A stretch of 30,973 nucleotides of DNA from JBEBGV01 sp040081265 (GCA_040081265.1 JBEBGV010000057.1:1-30973), one strand, 5' to 3'. Numbered from the stretch's first letter, positions 8,879 through 16,336 are shown. Made by a program: numbers and translations. Notes: generated by a model from the letters alone, not told the origin.

Positions 8879-9493
8879 ATGGACGCGCATGTGAACGTCC
8901 GTGAGAACCAGCAGGCGCAGATCGCCATCGCCGCAGGTGCGGCCTTGCTGATCGCGGGGCTTCTCCTCGTGATGGTGGTCCTTCCGGCCGAATACGGCGT
9001 CGACCCACTTGGAACCGGGGCGCGGCTTGGCTTGACCAGGCTTGCCGAGACGGGCGAACAAGTGGATGCACTGAACGCGGCCGCAGCGACCCCGACCACC
9101 GGGCAGGGCACCATCATCGTGGCGCAGGCGCGTCGATTTCAGCAGGAGACGGTTGCGTTCACGCTCGGTCCCAAGGAGGGCATGGAATACAAGTACCGGC
9201 TCGACAAGGGCCAGGCGCTGCTCTACGCGTGGACTGCGTCGGTGCCCGTCGCATACGAAGCGCACGCGGAACCTGACGGGGCGCCACGCGGATACGCCCA
9301 GAGTTATGAGAAGGGCGCCGATCGTGCCAGCGCCGCCGGAACGCTGACGGCACCATTTGCGGGTATCCACGGCTGGTACTGGGAGAACCCCAGCGATACC
9401 CCGATCACGGTGACACTGTCGACGGCTGGCTACTACACCCTGTCGCACGAGTTCCGGACCGGCGCGCCGACCAGGAACAAGACCTTTCAGTAG
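8879..9493 (+). CDS. Transmembrane anchor protein, paralogue 2
   Basis: A 204-residue paralogue of the protein at 6715-7377. It has the same plan: a short N-terminus, one membrane span (about residues 16-36), LPAEYGVDPLGTG right after the span, and a periplasmic domain with MEYKYRLDKGQALLYAW and GIHGWYWENP. The segments between these motifs differ strongly, so this is an old duplication. It begins three bases after the HupE stop and belongs to the same transcription unit. The function is unknown. The repeated signature suggests that the domain just outside the membrane contacts a common partner. Confidence 0.8.
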   Translation: MDAHVNVRENQQAQIAIAAGAALLIAGLLLVMVVLPAEYGVDPLGTGARLGLTRLAETGEQVDALNAAAATPTTGQGTIIVAQARRFQQETVAFTLGPKEGMEYKYRLDKGQALLYAWTASVPVAYEAHAEPDGAPRGYAQSYEKGADRASAAGTLTAPFAGIHGWYWENPSDTPITVTLSTAGYYTLSHEFRTGAPTRNKTFQ

Positions 9494-9518
9494 CCCCTGC
9501 ATCTGGCGGTCGACCGTG

Positions 9519-9869
9519 ATGTTTCAGTACGCGGCAAAGGTTGTCGTCTCGGCGATGTTGATTGTCGCCATCGCGGAGGTCGCTAAGCGCAGCACCTTCT
9601 GGGCGGCGGCACTCGGGTCGTTGCCGCTGACCTCGATACTGGCGTTCGTGTGGCTGCACGTCGAGACCGGTGACCCGGCGCAAGTGGCGTCACTGGCGCA
9701 GGGCATTTTCTGGCTCGTCTTGCCCTCGCTCGTCCTGTTTCTGGTCCTGCCGATACTGCTCCGCGCGGGCTGGTCGTTCTGGCCCAGCCTGGCGGTGTCG
9801 GCCGTGGCAACGGCGTGCGCATACGCAGCGATGGCATGGGCCTTGGCGAAATCAGGCGTCAGCCTCTGA
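9519..9869 (+). CDS. DUF3147-family small membrane protein
   Basis: A protein of about 116 residues, nearly all membrane helix (four spans). It contains VAKRSTFWAAALGSLPLTS and GIFWLVLPSLVLFLVLP, which match the DUF3147 family. Start is ATG 9519, or GTG 9516 directly before it. Family members occur beside metal efflux genes, but their reaction is not known. It is the last gene of the long + strand unit before a new promoter at 9881. Confidence 0.75.
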   Translation: MFQYAAKVVVSAMLIVAIAEVAKRSTFWAAALGSLPLTSILAFVWLHVETGDPAQVASLAQGIFWLVLPSLVLFLVLPILLRAGWSFWPSLAVSAVATACAYAAMAWALAKSGVSL

Positions 9870-9880
9870 CGCGCTACCAC

Positions 9881-9911
9881 TTGACCCTGGAACGATTCCA
9901 GGGACGAAGAT
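9881..9911 (+). promoter_or_regulatory. MerR-type promoter with dyad operator
   Basis: TTGACC (9881-9886) is a near-perfect -35 element. A perfect dyad, CCCTGGAA-CGA-TTCCAGGG, covers 9885-9903. A -10-like GAAGAT lies at 9906-9911, giving a 19-base spacer instead of the usual 17. A long spacer with a dyad starting CCCT and ending AGGG is the hallmark of heavy-metal MerR regulators such as CadR, PbrR and ZntR. The next genes are the exported His-containing protein (9954) and a MerR gene (10877). The -10 match is weak (3 of 6), as often in activator-dependent promoters. Confidence 0.75.
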
Positions 9912-9953
9912 TGGCCAGGTGAGTTCGGACACGCGTCAGCTTTGGAGGAACGT

Positions 9954-10871
9954 ATGACCCTTGGACTTCGCGGTGCAGTCGCGCTCGCAGCCGCAGCTGG
10001 CGCCCTGGGTGCGGTCGCAACCTTTGCTCAGCAGCCGTCGCCGAGCCCCACTCACGATTCCGCGCATCACCAGGAGATGCCCGCGCGCGGCGCCCAGGCG
10101 ATGGGGTTCGATCAGGAGCGCACGGTTCACCACTTTTTTCTGTACGCGGACGGCGGCGCCATCGACGTTGCGGTGAAAGAGGCGGGCGATCACGTCAACC
10201 TGCACGCCATCCGCCAGCACCTGCCGGAGATCGCCCTGGCGCTCAAGGCCGGCGACTTCACCAAGCCGTTCCTCACGCACGCGCAGCAGTTGGCTGGAAC
10301 GGTGGAGATGACGAGGCTCAAGGACCGCATCACCTACCAGTACGAGGAGACTACCGCTGGCGGGCGGGTCCGGATTGTCACCCGTGATGCGGTGGCGCTC
10401 GCGGCGGTTCACGCATTCCTCCGGTTCCAGGTCGAAGACCACCGCACGGGGGATCCCGGCCGCGTCGAGACGACGTCGTTGATGGGCGAGATCCACGACC
10501 TGTTCATGAGCCACGATCGCATGACGCGGACCGTCACGAATCTTCCCGACGGTATCCGGACGGTGACCGAATCGACAGACCCGCGCGTGGCCCAGCTCCT
10601 CATCGGTCACGTGGTCAGCATGAACGCGCGTGTCGAGAAGGGGGATGACCCTGGCCTCCCGATCGAGAGCCCGGCGCTGCGTGCGATCTTCAAGAACCAC
10701 GAGAGCATCCGCACCACCCTCGAGACGACGGCAAGGGGGATTGTCGTCATGCAGACCTCGACCGATCCGACGACCGTTGCACTGCTTCAACGGCACGCGT
10801 CGGAAGTGAGCAGCTTCGTCGAAGAAGGCATGGCGGCCATGCACAAGGCGATGATGAGGAACGGTCGGTAG
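9954..10871 (+). CDS. Exported protein with His-containing internal repeats
   Basis: A 305-residue protein of unknown function with a signal peptide (about residues 1-26, ATFAQQ). A His-rich linker (HDSAHHQEMP) leads to a first domain (about 50-168) with MGFDQERTVHHFFLY. The second half holds two ungapped 51-residue repeats (180-230 and 242-292). They share F, H, TGI-like and STDP positions and a second His, giving paired histidines H187/H219 and H249/H281. The start ATG at 9954 follows GGAGG (9944-9948). It is the first gene after the MerR-type promoter and is followed six bases later by merR, so it is probably the main metal- or stress-induced product. Haem or metal binding is a guess from the histidines. 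Confidence 0.8.
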   Translation: MTLGLRGAVALAAAAGALGAVATFAQQPSPSPTHDSAHHQEMPARGAQAMGFDQERTVHHFFLYADGGAIDVAVKEAGDHVNLHAIRQHLPEIALALKAGDFTKPFLTHAQQLAGTVEMTRLKDRITYQYEETTAGGRVRIVTRDAVALAAVHAFLRFQVEDHRTGDPGRVETTSLMGEIHDLFMSHDRMTRTVTNLPDGIRTVTESTDPRVAQLLIGHVVSMNARVEKGDDPGLPIESPALRAIFKNHESIRTTLETTARGIVVMQTSTDPTTVALLQRHASEVSSFVEEGMAAMHKAMMRNGR

Positions 10872-10876
10872 TCGCC

Positions 10877-11365
10877 GTGCTCAGCTCGTCAGCCCTCGCG
10901 CAGTTGACCGGGGTCAGCACCGATACGCTGCGGCACTACGAGCGCAAGGGCGTGCTCGGTGTTCCAGCGCGGAGCGAAGGCGGCTATCGCCGCTATCCCC
11001 AGGAGGCCGTTGCCCGCGTTCAACTCGTGCGTCGGGCGTTGGCGATCGGCTTCACGCTGAAGGATCTGGCGGCGGTCTTGTCGGAGCGCAGTCGCGGCGG
11101 CTCGCCGTGTCGCGGCGTGCGGGCGCTGGTTGCTGCGCGGCTCGCTGAACTTGAGACGCGCCTGGCCGACCTCTCCGAGTTGCGCGACGACCTGCGGGTG
11201 CTGCTTCGCGAGTGGGACGCCCGACTCGCGCGACTTCCCATCGGAGCGCAGGCACGGCTGCTCGATGTGCTCGCGGATCACCCCGTCGTCGACCGGGCCG
11301 TCGCTCGTCAGCCTCGCACGGTTGGCCCTGCCGCTCCACGTCGGCGATCAGTCGCGAGACGTTGA
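10877..11365 (+). CDS. MerR-family transcription regulator
   Basis: A 162-residue MerR regulator. The winged helix-turn-helix (about residues 4-65) has TGVSTDTLRHYERKGVLG and GYRRY, followed by AIGFTLKDLAAVL. A dimerising coiled helix spans about 80-125. Only one Cys is present (C78, in GGSPCRGV). The second metal-loop cysteines of MerR, CadR and ZntR are absent, and the C-terminus is Arg/Pro-rich, so the inducer may not be a thiol-bound metal of the usual kind. The GTG start at 10877 lies five bases after the preceding gene. It probably binds the dyad at 9885-9903 and so regulates its own unit. The next gene converges from the other strand. Confidence 0.88.
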   Translation: MLSSSALAQLTGVSTDTLRHYERKGVLGVPARSEGGYRRYPQEAVARVQLVRRALAIGFTLKDLAAVLSERSRGGSPCRGVRALVAARLAELETRLADLSELRDDLRVLLREWDARLARLPIGAQARLLDVLADHPVVDRAVARQPRTVGPAAPRRRSVARR

Positions 11366-11387
11366 GCCCCGCTGAGCCGCCCTGCGG

Positions 11388-11412
11388 TGAGTGACCTGCT
11401 ATTGCGCACTCA
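11388..11412. terminator. Weak inverted repeat between convergent genes
   Basis: TGAGTG (11388-11393) and CACTCA (11407-11412) form a six-base stem with a 13-base loop between merR and the SHOCT gene. The right arm overlaps the SHOCT stop codon. There is no T-run on either strand, so this is only a candidate bidirectional terminator. Confidence 0.2.
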
Positions 11413-11628
11413 ACGATGCAGGTCGTCGAGTCGTCGCAGGTACTCGTCGCGGTCGAGTTCGCCTTTGGCGTAGCGCCGCTTGAGGATCTGCTCGGGCGTG
11501 TCGTCGCCTCGGGTCGAGAATCCGCCCGTTGTGCCTGTCGCCATGCGCACGACGAGCACCAGGACGACCAGACCCACCGCCCACCACAGCACCATCCACC
11601 CGCCCATCGGTCCCATGTACGGCCACAT
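11410..11628 (-). CDS. Small SHOCT-domain membrane protein
   Basis: A 72-residue protein with one membrane helix (about residues 9-29, GGWMVLWWAVGLVVLVLVV) and a C-terminal SHOCT motif (about 44-70, TPEQILKRRYAKGELDRDEY). SHOCT segments are thought to help oligomerisation and commonly end small membrane proteins. It is the last gene of the minus-strand sulfur operon, 29 bases after the rhodanese-MBL gene. No specific role can be assigned. Confidence 0.8.
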   Translation of the reverse strand: MWPYMGPMGGWMVLWWAVGLVVLVLVVRMATGTTGGFSTRGDDTPEQILKRRYAKGELDRDEYLRRLDDLHR

Positions 11629-11657
11629 ATGTCACCTCGAGTCGTCGGGGAGAGAGA

Positions 11658-12764
11658 CTACGTCACAGCGCATCGGTTGGCGCCCGCTTCGAGCTCCGTC
11701 GGATCGCCGGCAGGGAACTCACCCGCCTCGTTCAGCGCAACGATGCGGACAAAGTTAGGCGGCGTCGGTGGCAGGTGGGAGGTCACCCGTTCGATGAACG
11801 CGTTCTCTGATGCGAGCCATCCCGACAACCACGTCGATACATCGCCCATCTGCGGAGCGAGGGCACGTCCATCGAACGCGACGGGCTCGCTGGTGTGCGC
11901 GGGCAAGACCACCAGCAGTGGCGAGAGGGTGCGCAGGCGGGTGAGTGAGGCGAACAGTACCCGGGCTCGCTGTCTGGCACCCTCCGGGTCGGCATGCAGG
12001 TCGGGGCGCCCTACGCCGTTGATGAACAGCGTGTCACCCGTCAACACGGCCATGTCGTTCAAGACGTACGACGTGCTCTCACCCGTGTGGCCGGGCGTGT
12101 GCACCGCGGTCAGACTGGCGCTGCCCAACGGAATGAGGTCGCCATCGGCCACGGCAGTGAATGCGAAGTGAACCCGCTGCTGTGCAGGGAGCATGAGCGT
12201 TGCGCTCGTTTGCGCGACCAGTTCGCGTGCCCTCGACAGGTGGTCCGCATGGATGTGCGTCTCGAGCACACGACGAATGGACCAGCCGTGGCGAGTGGCG
12301 AGCTCGCGGTAGACCTCGGGCGACACCGACGGATCGATCACGGCGGCTTCGCCTGCTGAGCCGACGATGTACGAGAGACAGCCCTTGCCGGTCCGGCGCA
12401 CCTGTACGACTCGGACTGACGGGTCGTGCAGCGGCACCTCCGCGACGTTCCACGCCAGACTCCACGCCTTCATGCCGTCAACAAGGGACCGCGCGTCGTA
12501 GCCTCGCGCCGCCAGCAACGCGGCGGCCGTCTGGCTGACTCGTCCGCCGTTGCACACCGTGACGACCGGCCGATCCGGTGGGAACGTGGCGTCGGCGAGC
12601 GTGCCCATCTGCCCCTCACGCAAGGCCTCGTAGGCGTTGACGTGCACGCTTCCGGGGATGGCCCATTGGGCGCGGTCTTCCTCATTACGGATGTCCAGGA
12701 CCGTGACGGGCTGATGCGTCTCCAGCCACGTGCGCAGGGTCTTGGTGTCAATCTGCTTCGTCAT
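11658..12764 (-). CDS. Rhodanese-metallo-beta-lactamase fusion (persulfide dioxygenase-like)
   Basis: A 368-residue cytoplasmic protein. Residues 1-115 are a rhodanese domain with the active-site loop CNGGRV (C71). Residues about 120-340 are an MBL-fold hydrolase of the ETHE1/glyoxalase II group, with THIHADH (H170, H172, D174, H175), H226, D244 and H290. ETHE1-type proteins oxidise glutathione persulfide to sulfite. The known bacterial fusions that I recall place MBL first and rhodanese last; here the order is reversed. GGAGG lies just before the ATG at 12764, so the longer upstream frame is not used. It sits 19 bases downstream of the SQR-like gene, which fits a sulfide-to-persulfide-to-sulfite pathway. 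Substrate is inferred. Confidence 0.87.
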   Translation of the reverse strand: MTKQIDTKTLRTWLETHQPVTVLDIRNEEDRAQWAIPGSVHVNAYEALREGQMGTLADATFPPDRPVVTVCNGGRVSQTAAALLAARGYDARSLVDGMKAWSLAWNVAEVPLHDPSVRVVQVRRTGKGCLSYIVGSAGEAAVIDPSVSPEVYRELATRHGWSIRRVLETHIHADHLSRARELVAQTSATLMLPAQQRVHFAFTAVADGDLIPLGSASLTAVHTPGHTGESTSYVLNDMAVLTGDTLFINGVGRPDLHADPEGARQRARVLFASLTRLRTLSPLLVVLPAHTSEPVAFDGRALAPQMGDVSTWLSGWLASENAFIERVTSHLPPTPPNFVRIVALNEAGEFPAGDPTELEAGANRCAVT

Positions 12765-12783
12765 CACGCCCTCCTGCGTGCGA

Positions 12784-13941
12784 TTACAGCTTGGTCCGGA
12801 GCCACGACTGTTCGACCCACACCTTGCCGAGGTGCCACGTCCAGCTCGGCTGGCGCAGGGTGACCGTCGGAATCGGCTCAGCATAGAAGTGTCCGCCACC
12901 CAAGCCAGCCTTGCCGCCACCCACCTCAATGAAGCATTCCCCGTGGCCGTCGAAGCGCGCGGTCTGGGCCTGGCCAGACACAGCGCGGGCGATGTTCTCG
13001 GCGACCACAGCGGCTTCCTTGTGGGCGAAGACACCCGCCTTCGGCAGCGGTTTGCCAAGCGCCAGCGGGATCGACACCACGTCACCGATGGCGAAGACGT
13101 TGGGCCACTGCGTCTGCAGCGTGTGGCGATCCACACTCATCCACCCGTTCTCGCCAGCCAGGCCGCCGTCGCGAATCACGGCTGGTGCGCGGTGAGGCGG
13201 CACGTACGCGAGCACGTCGAAGTCGACATGGACACCGTTGGCAAACTTCAGTCGCTTGCGGTCGGGATCAACGGCGGTCACTTGGTGCTCCGGGTGATAG
13301 GGGATGCCCTTCGAGGCGAGCAGCCCCTTCACCGCACTCGAGACGTGTGGGCCAGCCACGCCCATCGGTGCCGCCTCGGCGGCATAGAGCTCGACCGTCA
13401 CGCTATCGCGCCGGCCGTGTTTGCGGAACCAGGCGTCGATGAGCATTGCGCCTTCATACGGCGCCGCCGGACACTTGTAGGCCGGCGCGGCGGTGAGCAC
13501 GACGATGCGACCCGAGCGCAGATTCTGAAAGGCAGTCCAGAGTGCCTCGGCGCCGCTGCGCGAGTAGAAGTTGTGGCCGGCCTGTGTGAGGCCGGAAACG
13601 GACTCCGGCGCCAATTCGGCACCCAGTGTGATCACCACGTAGTCCGCGGAGAGAGCCTGGCCATCAACGGTCACAATTCGCCGATCAGGATCGATGTGTT
13701 CGACATTGCCGATCCGGACGTCGATGCCCTTCCGCGCCAAGCGCAACAGCGGCCTGGTGATCGCGTCGGCCGTGCGCTGGCCCACCATGAGCCACAGCAG
13801 CGAGGGTGCGAACACGTGGTCGGATTCGCGATCAACGAGCACGACACGGTGCGCCTTGGGAAGGCGCTTCCGGAGGGCCCGCGCGGTTGCGATGCCACCG
13901 ACGCCGCCGCCGAGAATGAGAACGGTCTTCGAGTCAGCCAT
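12784..13941 (-). CDS. SQR/FCSD-like FAD-dependent oxidoreductase
   Basis: A 385-residue flavoprotein of the sulfide:quinone oxidoreductase / flavocytochrome c sulfide dehydrogenase superfamily. The FAD motif VLILGGGVGGIATA is at residues 7-20, a conserved Cys occurs in YKCPAAPYEGAM (C157), and the second FAD contact FAIGDV is in the C-terminal half. A further Cys occurs in GECFIE near residue 338. Three redox cysteines are usual in classical SQR; only two Cys are visible here, so it may be a variant type or a different disulfide/NADH oxidoreductase. There is no signal peptide, so it acts on the cytoplasmic face. AGGAG precedes the ATG. It is the fourth gene of the operon. Confidence 0.83.
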   Translation of the reverse strand: MADSKTVLILGGGVGGIATARALRKRLPKAHRVVLVDRESDHVFAPSLLWLMVGQRTADAITRPLLRLARKGIDVRIGNVEHIDPDRRIVTVDGQALSADYVVITLGAELAPESVSGLTQAGHNFYSRSGAEALWTAFQNLRSGRIVVLTAAPAYKCPAAPYEGAMLIDAWFRKHGRRDSVTVELYAAEAAPMGVAGPHVSSAVKGLLASKGIPYHPEHQVTAVDPDRKRLKFANGVHVDFDVLAYVPPHRAPAVIRDGGLAGENGWMSVDRHTLQTQWPNVFAIGDVVSIPLALGKPLPKAGVFAHKEAAVVAENIARAVSGQAQTARFDGHGECFIEVGGGKAGLGGGHFYAEPIPTVTLRQPSWTWHLGKVWVEQSWLRTKL

Positions 13942-13959
13942 CGGCTCCTGGCGCCTTTC

Positions 13960-14313
13960 CTAGAAGACCAGCGTGCGATCCGCCCACTGCACCCAGCTGG
14001 TGAGCTCCTCGAGCGAGCTCCGGTGCGCGGCATCGGTCAGTTCGATATCGGCGATGCCTCTGGCGTCCATGCACGTGGCGCACACGCCGACCTCGCCGCC
14101 GTGTCTGCCGACATTGCGGAGCATCACCTCCACGTTGTAGTACCCCTGCGGCACTTTCTGATCCTTCTTGGCGCAGGCGGCCGCGTCGCCAATCAGGAAG
14201 ACCTTCACATCTTCGCCGTCACGCGTTGACAGCGCGCCCGCGAGGCGAAGTCCGTTGTAGCTGCGCTCGGTGCCATAGGGCGCATCGTTCAGGATGAAGA
14301 GTGTGTGTGGCAT
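13960..14313 (-). CDS. DsrE-family sulfur-carrier protein
   Basis: A 117-residue DsrE/TusD-like protein (YchN fold). It starts MPHTLFILNDAPYGTERSYN and carries Cys at 47, 78 and 81. The CATC pair followed by MDARGI aligns with the loop that bears the persulfide Cys in DsrE and TusD. Such proteins accept and pass on protein-bound sulfane sulfur. The start ATG at 14313 is preceded by GGGAGA and lies inside the end of the MFS gene (25-base overlap), showing tight coupling. Its likely partners are the rhodanese domains encoded on both sides. Confidence 0.87.
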   Translation of the reverse strand: MPHTLFILNDAPYGTERSYNGLRLAGALSTRDGEDVKVFLIGDAAACAKKDQKVPQGYYNVEVMLRNVGRHGGEVGVCATCMDARGIADIELTDAAHRSSLEELTSWVQWADRTLVF

Positions 14314-15557
14314 AGCGTTTCTCCCATTCGTGTCGCCGAGACGAGCCCCGAGGCGAAGGTCAAGGCTGCAATGACCCACATGGCGGCGCTGAGCCCGAAC
14401 GCGTCTGCCGTGAGACCTGCCAGGAGCGCACCGATCGCGTATCCGAGGTCACGCCACAGGCGATACACACCGACAGCGGACGCCCGCCAGGTGGGGTGCG
14501 CGACATCTCCGATGGCGGCGAGGAGAGTCGGATAGACCATCGCGGTCCCGATTCCAAGCAACACCGCGCCGATCACGAAGCTGGAGAATGCCTGCGCCAC
14601 GGCCGTCACTCCGATGCCAGCGGCCTGGATCCACATGCCCCAGACGATGAGCGCCTTCCGCCCGGTCCGATCCGAGAGAGCGCCGGTTGCCAACTGACCC
14701 AGACCCCACGTCGCGGGGTAGGCAGCGGCCAGCAGTCCCACCTGCGCGAGGTTCATGCCGGCGGCGGCGAACACGAGCGGAAAGAGTCCCCAGGCCATGC
14801 CGTCGTTGAGGTTGTTGACCAGTCCAGCCTGACTGACGCTCGACAGATTCGCGTCGAACCACGTGGTCCGCCAGAACACCTCTCGAGGCGTGGGGACGTC
14901 CTCGCGCGGCGGACCGAGGAGGCTGGACTCGTGCGAGGCGTGGTGGCGCGTCTCGCGGACGAGAAGTACCGACAGCGCGAGGCCGACGACCGCGAACACG
15001 ACGCCGAGATAGAACGGCTGCGGACGCAGGCCGTAACGCGCGGCGATCCACCCGGTGGCGAGGGCGCTGGCCGCAACGGCGAGATAGCCAGCGAACTCAT
15101 TTAGGCCCATCGCGAGTCCGCGTCGCGTCGGGCCGACCAGATCAATCTTCATGATCACCGTCGTCGACCACGTGAGGCCCTGGCTGACGCCGAGGAGCAG
15201 GTTCGCGAAGAGCACCCAGTTCCAGGTCGGCGCCCACATGAGGAGGAAGGGCACTGGCAGGGCGACCAGCCACCCGGCCACCAGGACGTGCTTCCGACCG
15301 AGACGGTCTGACAGCCGCCCGGCGCCGTAGTTGGTGAACGCCTTCGCCAGGCCGAACACGACGATGAACGAGAGCACCGCTGTCCGCGCGGCGAGCTGAA
15401 ACTCCTGCTCGGCCATCGCCGGCAGGATGCTGCGCTCCAGGCCGACCATCGCGCCGACAAAGGCGTTGACGATGACGAGGAGGGCGAACTGGCCGAGGTT
15501 CTCGCGGAGCCCGAGCTGGACCGCGTTGCCAGGTGGTGATGATGGGGCGTCGGTCAT
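14289..15557 (-). CDS. MFS permease of the sulfur operon
   Basis: A 422-residue major facilitator protein with 12 predicted membrane spans. The loop 2-3 signature is GRLSDRLGRKHVL and the matching half-repeat GALSDRTGRKALI lies in the second half. A hydrophilic central loop (about residues 205-235) separates the halves. The gene overlaps the ArsR-rhodanese stop by four bases (ATGA) and the DsrE start by 25 bases. MFS proteins in similar operons have been proposed to move sulfur compounds or metals. The substrate is not known, and drug export cannot be excluded by sequence alone. Confidence 0.88.
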   Translation of the reverse strand: MTDAPSSPPGNAVQLGLRENLGQFALLVIVNAFVGAMVGLERSILPAMAEQEFQLAARTAVLSFIVVFGLAKAFTNYGAGRLSDRLGRKHVLVAGWLVALPVPFLLMWAPTWNWVLFANLLLGVSQGLTWSTTVIMKIDLVGPTRRGLAMGLNEFAGYLAVAASALATGWIAARYGLRPQPFYLGVVFAVVGLALSVLLVRETRHHASHESSLLGPPREDVPTPREVFWRTTWFDANLSSVSQAGLVNNLNDGMAWGLFPLVFAAAGMNLAQVGLLAAAYPATWGLGQLATGALSDRTGRKALIVWGMWIQAAGIGVTAVAQAFSSFVIGAVLLGIGTAMVYPTLLAAIGDVAHPTWRASAVGVYRLWRDLGYAIGALLAGLTADAFGLSAAMWVIAALTFASGLVSATRMGETLCHTHSSS

Positions 15558-16255
15558 GGTCGTACCGCCGAGCGGTGATCGGCGCCGGCGTCAACGCGCC
15601 ATCCGCGTGCCCGCCACTCAGGCACGCCGTGTTCCATGCGGTGGGCGCGGAATCCCTTTCGCCGCAGGAGCAGGACGGCGTCCAGGGCCATCACGCAGTA
15701 CGGCCCTCGGCAATAGGCGACGATGTCGCGCGAGGCCGGGAGCGTCGCGAACTGTTTCTTGAGTGCGGCCAGGGGCATCGAGATCGCGCCGGGAATGTGG
15801 CCCGCGAGATATTCGTGCCTGGGCCGGACGTCGATCAGCGTGACCTGACCCGTGCGCACGCGCCGGACCAAGTCGTCGTTGTCCACCGCCTCGAGCGCGC
15901 CGCGTTCCTCGAGGTACTGGCGCGTCACCTGCCGTACTTCGCTCAACTGCGACTCGGCCAGTCCTCGCAACTGCAGGAAGAAGGCGCCGACGTGCGGGTC
16001 GGCGAGGCTGTAGGTGACATAGAGGCCCGACTTGTCTCCGTTGACCAATTGCGCCCGCCGGAGCACCTGCAGATGGTGTGAGGTCGTGGCCATGCTGCGA
16101 CCGGTTTGCTCGGCGAGGGCCTCGACGGTTCGTGGTCCCTGTGACAGGAGATCGAGCAACTCGAGCCGGCCCGGGCTGGCCGTCGCCTGGCCGATTCGTG
16201 CGATCTGCTCGTAGATGGCGACTTTCAATGACGGGGGATGGCGGGTGGCAGGCAT
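15554..16255 (-). CDS. ArsR-type regulator fused to rhodanese domain
   Basis: A 233-residue protein. Residues 10-95 are an ArsR/SmtB winged helix (LELLDLLSQGPRTVEALAEQ, then SMATTSHHLQVLRRA), and residues 122-225 are a rhodanese domain with the loop YCRGPYC (C182, C187). The DNA-binding half has no Cys at all, so the usual ArsR metal or persulfide thiol site is missing. Sensing through persulfidation of C182/C187 is plausible but inferred. The ATG at 16255 abuts an inverted repeat (16258-16281), its probable operator. The frame is open upstream but unsupported. It is the first gene of the six-gene minus-strand operon. Confidence 0.88.
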   Translation of the reverse strand: MPATRHPPSLKVAIYEQIARIGQATASPGRLELLDLLSQGPRTVEALAEQTGRSMATTSHHLQVLRRAQLVNGDKSGLYVTYSLADPHVGAFFLQLRGLAESQLSEVRQVTRQYLEERGALEAVDNDDLVRRVRTGQVTLIDVRPRHEYLAGHIPGAISMPLAALKKQFATLPASRDIVAYCRGPYCVMALDAVLLLRRKGFRAHRMEHGVPEWRARGWRVDAGADHRSAVRP

Positions 16256-16257
16256 GG

Positions 16258-16281
16258 TCAAGTAATCAATGATGTACTTGA
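16258..16281. promoter_or_regulatory. Operator-like inverted repeat for the ArsR-rhodanese regulator
   Basis: Perfect seven-base arms TCAAGTA (16258-16264) and TACTTGA (16275-16281) enclose ten A/T-rich bases. These include an inner ATCA-A-TGAT dyad. The repeat lies two bases from the regulator's start codon, in the 81-base space between divergent genes, and is much richer in A/T than its surroundings. Size and symmetry fit an ArsR-family dimer site. Its closeness to the ATG suggests a very short or absent leader. Confidence 0.7.
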
Positions 16282-16336
16282 ATGCTCTCCGATCGCCGGC
16301 CCGATCGTCAAGGCGCGCAATAGAATCACTGCTGCG

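Noticed and set aside
12730..14229. Long plus-strand frame (499 codons) across the SQR-like gene and its neighbours
   Set aside because: It runs antisense to three genes with clear catalytic motifs, crosses their borders, and has an Arg/His-rich composition typical of shadow frames.
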